From Desulfobacterales bacterium (GTDB lineage Bacteria; Desulfobacterota; Desulfobacteria; Desulfobacterales; Desulfobacteraceae): 43,375 nt of DNA. The notes below the pieces were generated by a model. It was given only the letters and a program-made list of their open reading frames with translations, searched no databases and was not told the origin of the DNA. Positions 8,108 through 16,509 of this stretch are shown one piece after another; within the stretch, counting starts at the first letter, position 1, and each line of letters begins with the position of its first letter. The stretch lies in assembly GCA_022361535.1 (NCBI GenBank), contig JAKSAU010000639.1, forward strand, positions 1 through 43,375. The letters run 5' to 3'. Both the position numbers and the translations under genes were made by a program.

Positions 8108-8971
8108 ATGATTTCAGATTCCAAATCCCTCCAGTCATTACTGGATAAAAAATTCGACGCCCTTTCAAGCAAGGGCAAACTGCTTGCCAAATGCGTATTG
8201 TCTAAACCGGATAAGGCGGTTTTCATGACCACCCGCCAGCTGGGTGCAGAAGCTGGAGTGAGCGAAGCCACCGTGATTCGTTTCGTCCGGCAGCTCGGCT
8301 TTGACACATACGCACAGTTCATCACGGCTCTGCGAGATTTAATTGATCAACGTTTCACTTTAATGGAACGCGGACGTATGACCCGGCCGGTTATGATCAG
8401 CGAAGACAAGGAACTGGACTGGCTGATCAGCCAGGATATCACTAACATAAAAGCCATGCACAAGCGGGTCGATCTTGAGGTTGTAAAGGACGTCAGGCAT
8501 CTGCTGAAAGAATCTCCCCGGGTGTTTGTTGTAGGTGCCCGTCTCTCATACTGCTGTGCACATTACATGGGGTGGACATTAGGAAAAATCAGAAGCAATG
8601 TTTCCATTTTAAACGGTAGTGACCGGACATGCATGGATCAGATGGTGTTTGCACCAGATGGGACAACCGTAGTCATCATAGCCACCACCCGATATCCAAA
8701 TGAACTGATACGTGTGGGGAAAATTGCCCGGCGTAACAATTTCAATCAAATCCTGATTACCGACAGCATGTCCTGTCCTCTGGCACCATTCAGCGACCAT
8801 GTCCTTGCAGCACCACTGACCACTGTCCCATTCCTGGGAAATCCTGCCTGCATCATCAGTCTTATCCACTACCTGCTCAACTGCCTGGCTGCCGATATGA
8901 AAGACGAGCTAAAAGCCCACCAGGAACGCCTGGAACAAGCGTATTTAGAGAATGACATCTGGTTCAACTAG
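8108..8971 (+). CDS. RpiR/MurR-family transcriptional regulator with SIS domain (first of a tandem pair)
   Basis: 287 residues. The N-terminal helix-turn-helix (about 25-65) contains FMTTRQLGAEAGVSEATVIRFVRQLGFDTY, the RpiR-type DNA reader. The C-terminal SIS domain (about 125-255: RVFVVGARLSYCCAHYMGW, then VVIIATTRYPNELIRVGKIA, then ILITDSMSCPL) normally binds a phosphosugar. Here it lies beside a betaine transporter, so the ligand may differ. It is about two-thirds identical to the protein encoded 80 bases downstream, and the two share the same C-terminal tail, HQERLEQAYLENDIWFN. The ribosome-binding site is weak, but no better in-frame start exists. It is divergent from the betaine operon. 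Confidence 0.9.
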   Translation: MISDSKSLQSLLDKKFDALSSKGKLLAKCVLSKPDKAVFMTTRQLGAEAGVSEATVIRFVRQLGFDTYAQFITALRDLIDQRFTLMERGRMTRPVMISEDKELDWLISQDITNIKAMHKRVDLEVVKDVRHLLKESPRVFVVGARLSYCCAHYMGWTLGKIRSNVSILNGSDRTCMDQMVFAPDGTTVVIIATTRYPNELIRVGKIARRNNFNQILITDSMSCPLAPFSDHVLAAPLTTVPFLGNPACIISLIHYLLNCLAADMKDELKAHQERLEQAYLENDIWFN

Positions 8972-8994
8972 TGTAAGTTACGTCAGGTCAATGC

Positions 8995-9045
8995 TTGACA
9001 CCATTCCGGAGAAATGTAACAACTCCTTCCAACTTTTGTAACAAG
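8995..9045 (+). promoter_or_regulatory. rpiR2 control region with two direct TGTAACA boxes
   Basis: TTGACA at 8995-9000 is followed after 17 bases by AACAAC, with box 1 TGTAACA at 9015-9021. Box 2 TGTAACA at 9037-9043 lies 22 bases further on, about two helical turns, and immediately before the GGGAG ribosome-binding site. A protein bound at both would cover promoter and translation start, which suggests autoregulation (inference). Confidence 0.55.
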
Positions 9046-9050
9046 GGAGA

Positions 9051-9917
9051 ATGGTGGTGAAAAAAGCAAGCACACTCCAAAAAATCATTGATGAAAAATT
9101 CGAGACCCTGGCTGCCAAGGGCAAATTATTGGCTGAGTACGTTCTTTCCCATCCGGACAAAGCGGTCTTCATGACTACCCGTCAGCTGGCTGCTGCCGTT
9201 GGTGCCAGCGAGGCCACTGTTGTACGGTTTGTCCGCCAGCTTGGATTTGACACCTATGCCTTGTTTATCGCCACGTTAAGAGACCTCATTGACAGAGAAT
9301 TGACGCTGATCGAACGCGGAGAGCTTAAACTGCCTGTTCACGGAGGAGATGACCGGGAGCTTGACCGGTTGGTGGAGCAGGACATCCAGAATATAAACGC
9401 CATGCACAAAAGTGTGGATGTTGAAGTCGTCAAAAAAATAAGGACTGCCATGAAAGCCGCCTCGCGAATCTATGTAATGGGTTCCAGGCTGTCCTATTCC
9501 AGTGCCCACTACATGGGCTGGACATTGAGTAAAATTAAAGATGGGGTCACAATTTTAAACGGCAGCGACAGTACAACCATGGATCGTATGGTGTTTGCTC
9601 CGGCTGACTCACTTGTGATTGTAATTGCGACCTCACGTTATCCCAATGAACTGATCCGCCTGGGGAAAATAGCCCACAGACAGGGCATGAACCAAGTGTT
9701 GATCACAGACAGCCCGTCCTGTCCCCTGATCCAATTCAGCGACCATGTTTTGGTAGCGCCGCAGAGAAGTATCCCGTACCTTGGATCTCCTGTCTCCTTG
9801 ATCAGCTTGATCCACTATCTGCTTCATACTTTGGCAGGGGAACTGGGAGAGGCCATTAAGCCGCACCAGGAGCGCTTAGAGCAGGCATATCTTGAAAATG
9901 ACATCTGGTTCAATTAA
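9051..9917 (+). CDS. RpiR/MurR-family transcriptional regulator with SIS domain (second of a tandem pair)
   Basis: 288 residues with the same layout as its upstream neighbour: helix-turn-helix (FMTTRQLAAAVGASEATVVR...) and SIS domain (RIYVMGSRLSYSSAHYMGW, VIVIATSRYPNELIRLGKIA, VLITDSPSCPL). The recognition helices of the two proteins are nearly identical, so they probably bind the same DNA site. The SIS ligand loops differ (RLSYCCAHYM against RLSYSSAHYM), which may mean different effectors. The start is uncertain: the ATG at 9051 sits one base after GGGAG, while GTG codons at 9054 and 9057 have better spacing. A TGTAACA box directly precedes the ribosome-binding site. A gap of 80 bases with its own TTGACA suggests a separate promoter. 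Confidence 0.9.
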   Translation: MVVKKASTLQKIIDEKFETLAAKGKLLAEYVLSHPDKAVFMTTRQLAAAVGASEATVVRFVRQLGFDTYALFIATLRDLIDRELTLIERGELKLPVHGGDDRELDRLVEQDIQNINAMHKSVDVEVVKKIRTAMKAASRIYVMGSRLSYSSAHYMGWTLSKIKDGVTILNGSDSTTMDRMVFAPADSLVIVIATSRYPNELIRLGKIAHRQGMNQVLITDSPSCPLIQFSDHVLVAPQRSIPYLGSPVSLISLIHYLLHTLAGELGEAIKPHQERLEQAYLENDIWFN

Positions 9918-10122
9918 GGCCTTAATACCAGGACAAACACGCGTAAATCCGTATTGAGGATCTGCCTTTACGAAAAGAACATCAGGCATCTTTTTTAAAG
10001 CACACTCTCTTGCGCAACATTATACATCTATCTGATTCATAATCTGAAAAAACCACTGAAGAAAAAGCGGTTGCCATTTTATCATGACTGATCCGGAGGT
10101 ATCACATAATTCCGTGGTTAAT

Positions 10123-10166
10123 ATAACCCCACATTGTCATTTCAATCCTTTTTTGATAGGGGTTAT
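10123..10166. repeat. Inverted repeat upstream of the bitopic membrane protein gene
   Basis: ATAACCCC (10123-10130) and GGGGTTAT (10159-10166) are perfect 8-base arms with a 28-base spacer, about 40 bases before the start at 10208. It could be an operator or a transcript hairpin; no function is known. The rest of the 9918-10207 gap shows nothing definite. Confidence 0.35.
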
Positions 10167-10207
10167 TATCATACACATTTCTTGATATTCAAACATTCGG
10201 AGGCGTC

Positions 10208-10891
10208 ATGAAGGCAAACTGGAAAATCGCTGTTGGTATCGCTTCATGCGTGATTGTTCTAATTGCTTGTTTTGTTCTTTTGCAGAGACAAAAAGACCCT
10301 GTTTCTGTAAAGCCTGTTGAAATAAAACCCATACATATAACAATAAATACGCAAGTTCAAAAATGGCGTGATATCGACACCTTATTGGACAAATTAGAAT
10401 TCGGCACCATTGCCTTTAACATTCCCAATAATTTAGATATAAACGAATCTTCACAGATCCAACTAATACTGAGTCTTTCGGAATCTTTAAAAAGTCTACA
10501 ACAACAAATCACAGTAAAAGGTGAAAAAACCGGAGCACAAATTAAAGTTTCAGACACCATGGCGGCAAGGCTTTCCGGATCAATGTTTCAAGTGATAGCA
10601 ATAACGCCTGAAATCCAAGCCGTGTCCAGGAACCATACGACAGAGTGGCGATGGGAGATACGTCCTAAAAAGGAAGGAACGCATGAATTACACTTAACCA
10701 TTTACGCGATTTTACATGTTGATGGACGCAGCACTCCTCGGTCAATCAAAACGTTTAACAAAACGATTGAAGTTACCATTACCGCAGAACAAAAGATCAT
10801 CGGTTTTCTTAAAAGCAATTGGCAATGGCTATGGGCGGCCATATTTGTCCCGCTTGCAGGATGGTTGTGGAAGCGTAAAAAATCCGCCTGA
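10208..10891 (+). CDS. Bitopic membrane protein of unknown function
   Basis: 227 residues, no family recognised. An N-terminal hydrophobic helix (about 7-25, WKIAVGIASCVIVLIACFV) and a C-terminal helix (about 205-222, LWAAIFVPLAGWLW, followed by KRKKSA) flank a soluble domain of about 170 residues. The positive C-terminal tail places both ends in the cytoplasm and the domain outside the inner membrane. The domain is rich in beta-strand patterns (QIQLILSLSESLKSLQQQITV, RWEIRPKKEGTHELHLTIYAIL), like a beta-sandwich. GGAGG lies four bases before the ATG, a strong start. It stands alone between rpiR2 and the MFS gene. Confidence 0.75.
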   Translation: MKANWKIAVGIASCVIVLIACFVLLQRQKDPVSVKPVEIKPIHITINTQVQKWRDIDTLLDKLEFGTIAFNIPNNLDINESSQIQLILSLSESLKSLQQQITVKGEKTGAQIKVSDTMAARLSGSMFQVIAITPEIQAVSRNHTTEWRWEIRPKKEGTHELHLTIYAILHVDGRSTPRSIKTFNKTIEVTITAEQKIIGFLKSNWQWLWAAIFVPLAGWLWKRKKSA

Positions 10892-11027
10892 TGCCGTCTT
10901 CTTAGAACAAACAGGCCTAATTGCTCAAACGGTAATTCCGTCATTGAGGGTCCACCCGATAATTAATCTACCCGCATGATAAAGGAACATATTTTTAAGA
11001 AACGGTATGTTAGTTGCGGAACCATTC

Positions 11028-12317
11028 CTATCTTTTCGACATTAGCTTAAGAATTAAATTCTCCCGATCACGAGATGAGTATCCCAAGCGTCTGGTGCTT
11101 CTTTTTTGGAAATCACAGTTTGAGTAATTTTTGTCTTTAGATTGAGCTGTTTTTTGTTCTCTATTATTCGATTGTGGGTCAGGTAAACTAAGAGCCATTA
11201 AAAATATAAATATTGGTAAACAAGCAATAGTGAGGATTCCGGACCACACGCCATAAACATCAGCTATTTTCCCAATTAACGGTGTAATAGCTCCTCCTAT
11301 GGAAATGGCGACTCCCAGGGTAATGCCGGAAGATAGCCCTACACGGTTTGGCAGATAACTTTGTCCCAAGACAATAGATGGACTATATGATGCGTACAGG
11401 ATCAATCCGATAGGAAACATTAAAAGCAGAGATATATAGGGACTATCAACGAAGCAAAAGACGGGCAAGAGTATGGTTAGTCCCCAAAAACCAATTAAAA
11501 GAATTTTTTTGGGGCCGTATTTATCCGCTAAACTGCCTCCCATAAGGTTGCCAAGTATCCCCGATGCTGCAAACAAAGTTAAAGCAAGCGATCCCGTCAT
11601 TTTCGATTGATTCAAATAGGTAATCCAATAAATAGGTATAAAGGTGTTTAGACTAAAAAAAATTACAGACCTGCCGATAATCACAACTGTCAACATGATA
11701 AATGAATACCAATCCTCTTTTAATTCCTGTTCCTGAGAGCTGTTACTATTCATACTGTTTTTTCTAACAATTGATTTGAATCTCGGATATTGTGTTGCCA
11801 TGAGTATTGCCATAACAGAAACTGGGAATATTAGGATAATAGTACCTTTCAAGCCCCATTGAATTAGTGAGGTTGTTATCAGAAACGGGCCGAGGGCAAA
11901 CCCAATTGTTCCGCCAACCCCAAAAATGCTCATCGCAGTATTTTTTTTGTCCCCGGCTTCAAAGTGCACCAGCCTGGCTCCTTCGGGATGATATGCTGCA
12001 ATTCCAATACCGCTTATAACTGCGAGCACCATTATAAGCTGATAGTTATTACACAGCCCTGTCAAACCAAGACCAGACCCTGCTAAAATCAGCCCAATGG
12101 ACAAAAGCCATGGTTTTGAAAACTTGTCCGCTAAATACCCAAATAATGGCTGAATAATACTCGAAGCTAAATTTGCAGCAAATACAATGCTGGCGGCCGC
12201 AGTATAAGAAAGATCATACGCAGATATAAAAAAAGGCAGCATGGCTGGTAACGCGCCCTGATTAATATCAGTGATCAAATGCCCTATCGATAAAATCCAG
12301 ATTGAATTGTTTTTCAT
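11028..12317 (-). CDS. MFS transporter, fosmidomycin-resistance (Fsr)-like
   Basis: About 429 residues and 12 predicted membrane helices. The opening (SIGHLITDINQGALPAMLPFF) and the loop GIGIAAYHPEGARLVH are typical of the Fsr-like branch of the major facilitator superfamily, as is the late motif LMGGSLADKYGPKK. Members export drugs or small molecules; the natural substrate here is unknown. I start at the ATG at 12317, with GGAG six bases upstream, rather than at 12380, which adds 21 residues lacking family features. The C-terminal tail of about 45 residues is polar and charged, longer than usual. It is divergent from an AraC-type gene 71 bases away, a common arrangement for an inducible exporter and its regulator. 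Confidence 0.87.
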   Translation of the reverse strand: MKNNSIWILSIGHLITDINQGALPAMLPFFISAYDLSYTAAASIVFAANLASSIIQPLFGYLADKFSKPWLLSIGLILAGSGLGLTGLCNNYQLIMVLAVISGIGIAAYHPEGARLVHFEAGDKKNTAMSIFGVGGTIGFALGPFLITTSLIQWGLKGTIILIFPVSVMAILMATQYPRFKSIVRKNSMNSNSSQEQELKEDWYSFIMLTVVIIGRSVIFFSLNTFIPIYWITYLNQSKMTGSLALTLFAASGILGNLMGGSLADKYGPKKILLIGFWGLTILLPVFCFVDSPYISLLLMFPIGLILYASYSPSIVLGQSYLPNRVGLSSGITLGVAISIGGAITPLIGKIADVYGVWSGILTIACLPIFIFLMALSLPDPQSNNREQKTAQSKDKNYSNCDFQKRSTRRLGYSSRDRENLILKLMSKR

Positions 12318-12371
12318 GTCAGTCTCCAGATTGTGCGCCCTCAATGTTTTATTGACTGTAGCATTAAGTTT

Positions 12372-12381
12372 GATGTACATC
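12372..12381. promoter_or_regulatory. Palindrome between the exporter and AraC-type genes
   Basis: GATGTACATC is a perfect 10-base palindrome eight bases before the AraC-type start codon, in the 71-base divergent gap. It is a candidate operator for the adjacent regulator, by position only. Confidence 0.3.
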
Positions 12382-12388
12382 TTGCGCT

Positions 12389-13189
12389 ATGGAGACAAAT
12401 AATATCGAAAATGAGACAAACATTACCGTATCTGACGCTGAAAATATAATGAACATACCTCGGCCTATTGTGGGCATGGCAAAAGAATATCTTTCCGGCG
12501 ATCTCATCGAGCCCCATCACCACGTTCGATCTCAACTTCTATATGCCTCTACCGGAGTAATGACAGTAACAACGTATGATGGCGTATGGGTTGTCCCCCC
12601 TTCTCGTGCAGTGTGGGTACCAGCAAAAACCGAGCACCAAATAAAAGCATCAGGAAAGTTGTCAATGAGGACCCTTTATATTGAGCCATCTCATTGTATT
12701 GGAACCTCAAAGCAATGTTGTGTAGTCTCGGTTTCTCCTCTATTAAAAGAGCTCATTTTACATGCTGTTAAAATGCCCGCACTTTATCCTTTGAATAGCC
12801 CTGAAGAGCGAATCATGATAGTGATTTTAGATCAAATCCAAAATTTAGATGTCAAGCCATTAAACCTGCCGATTCCAAAAGATATTCGACTTAAAGAAAT
12901 TTTCAATCAGCTATCTAAAAATCCAGGAGACCAAAGGACGCTTGAAGAATGGGGTAAAAAAGTAGGGGCAACAAGACGGACACTTACTCGACTTTTTAAT
13001 TCTGAACTTGGAATGAGTTTTGGAAAATGGCGGCAGCAAATAAGAATTCTTGAATCGCTCAGACGATTGGCTATGAACGACCCTGTAACAACAATCGCAA
13101 TAGATCTGGGCTATGACAGCCCGAGTGCATTTATCTCTATGTTTAAAAAAGCGCTTGGTAAAACGCCCGGTCAATATTTTTCAGCTTGA
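12389..13189 (+). CDS. AraC-family transcriptional regulator with cupin domain (NimR-like)
   Basis: 266 residues. The N-terminal cupin sensor (about 30-110: IEPHHHVRSQLLYASTGVM, then WVVPPSRAVWVPAKTEHQI) has the conserved histidines seen in NimR/YeaM-type regulators. The C-terminal AraC DNA-binding domain (about 165-266) includes RTLEEWGKKVGATRRTLTRLF and a second helix-turn-helix ending GYDSPSAFISMFKKALGKTPGQYF. NimR relatives control drug exporters, and the divergent Fsr-like transporter is the obvious target. No clear ribosome-binding site precedes the ATG; the next in-frame ATG is 20 codons later (12449) and is a possible alternative. Confidence 0.9.
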   Translation: METNNIENETNITVSDAENIMNIPRPIVGMAKEYLSGDLIEPHHHVRSQLLYASTGVMTVTTYDGVWVVPPSRAVWVPAKTEHQIKASGKLSMRTLYIEPSHCIGTSKQCCVVSVSPLLKELILHAVKMPALYPLNSPEERIMIVILDQIQNLDVKPLNLPIPKDIRLKEIFNQLSKNPGDQRTLEEWGKKVGATRRTLTRLFNSELGMSFGKWRQQIRILESLRRLAMNDPVTTIAIDLGYDSPSAFISMFKKALGKTPGQYFSA

Positions 13190-13305
13190 TTTTAATGATT
13201 ATCGAGGATGTGAATTTTACGCTTTTTTAAGTGCTTGTCAGAATCAGTTCGCTGTCCTTGCATATTGTCCGTTACAAACCAGGCATTTTCCAAAAAGCCG
13301 TTTTA

Positions 13306-14673
13306 TTATTTAGCAACAGGCAGGTACACCTGGAAGCATGTCCCTCTGCCTTCTTTACTGGTCACCTTTATATCGCCGCCATGCTCTTTTACAATACCAT
13401 ATACTGTAGCCAACCCAAGTCCGGTCCCTTCTTCTCCTTTAGTTGTAAAATAGGGATCAAATATTTTATCCAATATTTTCTCGGCTATGCCCCGGCCTGT
13501 ATCTTTGACAGTGATAAGAATATATTCACCATCACCAACATTCAAACCTGGCGGAACTTGCTGGTGATCGATATCACATAATTCAATGGTGATTTTTCCT
13601 TTGGCTTTTCCCATTGCCTGAGAGGCATTAATACATAAATTCATTATTACCTGATGAACCTGAGTGGGATTGGCCATGACAAATGATTTGGAATCAAGAT
13701 TTAGTTCAATCTCAATGGATTTAGATATTGATGGCGTCAATAGAGTCACTGCTTCATGAATCGCAGACTTTATACTAATAGGTGATTTTTCTTGGTTACT
13801 CCTTCGGCTGAAGGTTAGTATTTGATCGACCAGTTCAGAACCCCGTAGTGCTGCATACCTCATATTCTCATGATATTTTTTTATTTTTATAGGATTCTCA
13901 GCATGTTTTTCAGCCATTTGGATTGAACCAAAAAAACAAGACAGGATATTGTTGAAATCATGAGCAATACCGGCTGCGAGGTTCCCGATATCTTCCATCT
14001 TGCGATCATGTATTAGCCGTTTTTCCAATGCCTGCTGTCTTTGTTCATTTTTTTTGCGATCTGAAATGTCCTGGATGAATTCAACCACACCGGTCACAGG
14101 ACCATCTTCTACATCCCGGATAGGTGTGCAAAACACTTCACGCCAATAGACCGGTCCGTCTTCAGGCCCTTGAATAACACTGTGTTCGAATTTCCCACTC
14201 TCGATACATCTAATCGCAGGACAATCTTCACAAGGCTGAACTTCATCTTGAAAACAGGCATAGCATTTTTTGCCTTCCAAGGGTGCATGTTTAGTATACC
14301 ACTTGTCTAGTGTGAAATTTGTACGTCGAATGGTTAGATCCGAATTCAAAACACTTATACCACCAGGAATGCTTTCTAAAAGTCCTTCGATGAATTGTTT
14401 ACTGCTGTAAAGATTTTTTTCCGTAGCCTTTTTCTCACCTATCTGCGCTTTTAAAGTCCGGTTCAATCGAAAATTTTTTCGTGATTCCATAAGAAGAAAA
14501 GCACTGAGTGTAAAAACCAGTACAGGCAGAAAAATAAAGACTTCGTCCAATTCATATTGTTCATATTCTCGAGACAACTCAAAAAAAAGCTCAAATGCAT
14601 CTATAGAGGATAAAACCAGGAAAAGAATAAATGAAACGAAAATAATGAAAAAGAACTCTCTACGGAACTTCAA
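13306..14673 (-). CDS. Membrane sensor histidine kinase with Cys-rich PAS domain
   Basis: 455 residues. Two N-terminal membrane helices (about 8-25 and 45-62) with a short acidic loop between them precede a PAS domain (about 90-210). The PAS contains a cysteine cluster, CYACF...CEDCPAIRC, and a later Cys in WREVFCTP. HisKA has the phospho-acceptor in GNLAAGIAHDFNN (His about 237). The ATPase domain shows the N box (NLCINASQAM), DTGRGI and GTGLGLATVYG. There is no receiver domain and no adjacent response regulator, so it is an orphan kinase. The start is TTG at 14673, with AAGGA six bases upstream. The cysteines could bind a metal or act as a redox switch (inference). Confidence 0.9.
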   Translation of the reverse strand: MKFRREFFFIIFVSFILFLVLSSIDAFELFFELSREYEQYELDEVFIFLPVLVFTLSAFLLMESRKNFRLNRTLKAQIGEKKATEKNLYSSKQFIEGLLESIPGGISVLNSDLTIRRTNFTLDKWYTKHAPLEGKKCYACFQDEVQPCEDCPAIRCIESGKFEHSVIQGPEDGPVYWREVFCTPIRDVEDGPVTGVVEFIQDISDRKKNEQRQQALEKRLIHDRKMEDIGNLAAGIAHDFNNILSCFFGSIQMAEKHAENPIKIKKYHENMRYAALRGSELVDQILTFSRRSNQEKSPISIKSAIHEAVTLLTPSISKSIEIELNLDSKSFVMANPTQVHQVIMNLCINASQAMGKAKGKITIELCDIDHQQVPPGLNVGDGEYILITVKDTGRGIAEKILDKIFDPYFTTKGEEGTGLGLATVYGIVKEHGGDIKVTSKEGRGTCFQVYLPVAK

Positions 14674-14690
14674 ATTACATCCTTATAAAA

Positions 14691-14727
14691 CAAAAAAGCC
14701 GGGTTTTCTTTAAAATCAAACCCAGCT
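14691..14727 (-). terminator. Rho-independent terminator after the class-III PLP enzyme gene
   Basis: On the reverse strand AGC-x-GGGTTT pairs with AAACCC-x-GCT around one mismatch and an 11-base loop, followed directly by a run of six T. It lies just downstream of the PLP enzyme gene and upstream of the sensor kinase, so the two are separate transcripts. Confidence 0.8.
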
Positions 14728-14846
14728 GATTTACAGAAATAGTATCTCCATCACTTTCCTGCGCCTCCCTTTGGACAGGCCCAGTATTTAAGTCCGAACA
14801 CTATTTTTTTTGAGTTTAGTTGTCAAGATTCTAACAAAATTATTTA

Positions 14847-16232
14847 CTATGGATAATTATAGCCCCTTTCCACTTCACCAATGGTTTCGCCCAGAATGTC
14901 AATTGCATGATCCATCTCGCCAGTTGTAATGGTGAGTGCAGGACGAAGGGTGATGATATTACCTTCTATAGTTTTAAAAGCCAGCCCCTTTTCCATGGCC
15001 CGATACATAATACTGTCTGCTTCTTCCACTGCCCGTTCTTTTGTTGTCCTGTCTTTAACCAAATCAATCCCCATGTGAAGGCCAACTCCGGCCACATTGC
15101 CGATTAAAGGATGACCTTGTTTTAAATTTTCAAGCCGGGCCATGGCATGGGCACCGACCTTTCTGGCATTTTCAGATAATGCATGGGATTCAATATAGTT
15201 GATTTCAGCAAGTGCTGCAGCTGAACAAAGGGCATTTTTCTCATGGGTATAATGCCCGATGGAACAATGTGCCAATCTGTCAAATTCAGCGCGGGTTACA
15301 ATGCCCGCAAAAGGTAAAAGACCGCCACCCATTGATTTTCCTAAGACGAGGACATCCGGGGTGGTAAAATGCTCAGAGGCAAACATCTTCCCGGTTCTGC
15401 CGAACCCTTCAATGATTTCGTCAAAAATGAGAAGAGCACCGTATTGGCGGCAAAGATCTTTTACCCCTTCCCAATAGGCTTTGCTTGGCACCACAGGTGT
15501 GGCTGAGATAGGTTCGCCAATGATGGCTGCGACCCCGGGCTCCCGTTCCAGGATGGTTTGAATCTGATGGATGCAGGCTTTATCAGTCTGCTCCTGGCTG
15601 TCAAACCCCCAGGGGTTTCGAAAATAATTAGGGAATTCCACATGCATGGCACCGGGCATCATTGGACCCATTCCTTTTTTAAACAGGGCCTCTCCACCAA
15701 CACTTGATGCCGCCATTCCAGCACCGTGAAATGAGTCCCAATACGATATGGTTTTAAAATTCCCTGTTACCTGTTTTGCAAGGGTAATGGCCATTTCAAT
15801 GGCTTCAGACCCTCCGGGACAAAACAAGGACTTGCATAATCCGTCCGGAGTAATCCGGGAAAGGGTTTTGGCCAACTCCACGGCTGGTACATTGGTATAG
15901 CGCCTTGGGCAGAAGGTCATGCCTGAATCCAGTTGGGTCTTTACCGCATCAACAACCTCATGATTGTTGAATCCTGCATTGTGGACACCGTTACCATGCA
16001 TGTCTATATAGGTTTTTCCATCCATGTCTTCTATATAGATACCTTGGGTCTTTCTCAAGACAGTCATGACAGGTGTGGATAAGTTTTGATGAAGAAAATA
16101 GGTTTTATCGTCTTCAAAAACCCTTTTCGCGGCTTCAGACAAATTCCGTTCCCAAAACCGATCCCGGTTTTCAGTTGTGTTCACATCTCCTTGTTCCCGA
16201 TCAAACCGGCTCGCCGTATTGACTGTATCCAT
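14847..16232 (-). CDS. Class-III PLP-dependent aminotransferase-fold enzyme, PbfA-like
   Basis: 461 residues, a full-length class-III fold. The PLP lysine lies in VLVLGKSMGGG (about 297) and the cofactor-binding Asp in ALLIFDEIIEGFGRTGK. CPGGSEAIEMAI is the phosphate-binding region. The N-terminal segment WERNLSEAAKRVFEDD, then FLHQNLSTPVMTVL, and FCPRRYTN strongly recall the family of (R)-1-hydroxy-2-aminoethylphosphonate ammonia-lyase (PbfA), which is a lyase rather than a transaminase. This likeness is from memory, and no phosphonate genes lie nearby, so a different amine substrate is possible. AAGGA lies seven bases before the ATG. A terminator follows, so it is probably monocistronic. 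It is divergent from a radical SAM gene. Confidence 0.8.
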   Translation of the reverse strand: MDTVNTASRFDREQGDVNTTENRDRFWERNLSEAAKRVFEDDKTYFLHQNLSTPVMTVLRKTQGIYIEDMDGKTYIDMHGNGVHNAGFNNHEVVDAVKTQLDSGMTFCPRRYTNVPAVELAKTLSRITPDGLCKSLFCPGGSEAIEMAITLAKQVTGNFKTISYWDSFHGAGMAASSVGGEALFKKGMGPMMPGAMHVEFPNYFRNPWGFDSQEQTDKACIHQIQTILEREPGVAAIIGEPISATPVVPSKAYWEGVKDLCRQYGALLIFDEIIEGFGRTGKMFASEHFTTPDVLVLGKSMGGGLLPFAGIVTRAEFDRLAHCSIGHYTHEKNALCSAAALAEINYIESHALSENARKVGAHAMARLENLKQGHPLIGNVAGVGLHMGIDLVKDRTTKERAVEEADSIMYRAMEKGLAFKTIEGNIITLRPALTITTGEMDHAIDILGETIGEVERGYNYP

Positions 16233-16509
16233 GATAGTTTCCTTTTCTGTGCAGGTTACCTTTTTAGATTACCGGTGAGGTATTAGAGTCAGATTAGTTC
16301 ATCATACCAGGAGTATTGGACTTTTTTATGAAATCTTATATATGTTAAAGTTTTGCTTATAGTCACAAGAGTCCCTTTGATTCACAGCCAAGACCTTAAT
16401 TTTTGGTACTTGGACTTGGTTGTCCCGCCCTTGAATTCCAATTGCTGGTGCTTTACCTTAGGGACGTTGTAGGATACTTGACCATGAACTCAAACAAAAA
16501 GAGGTCACC

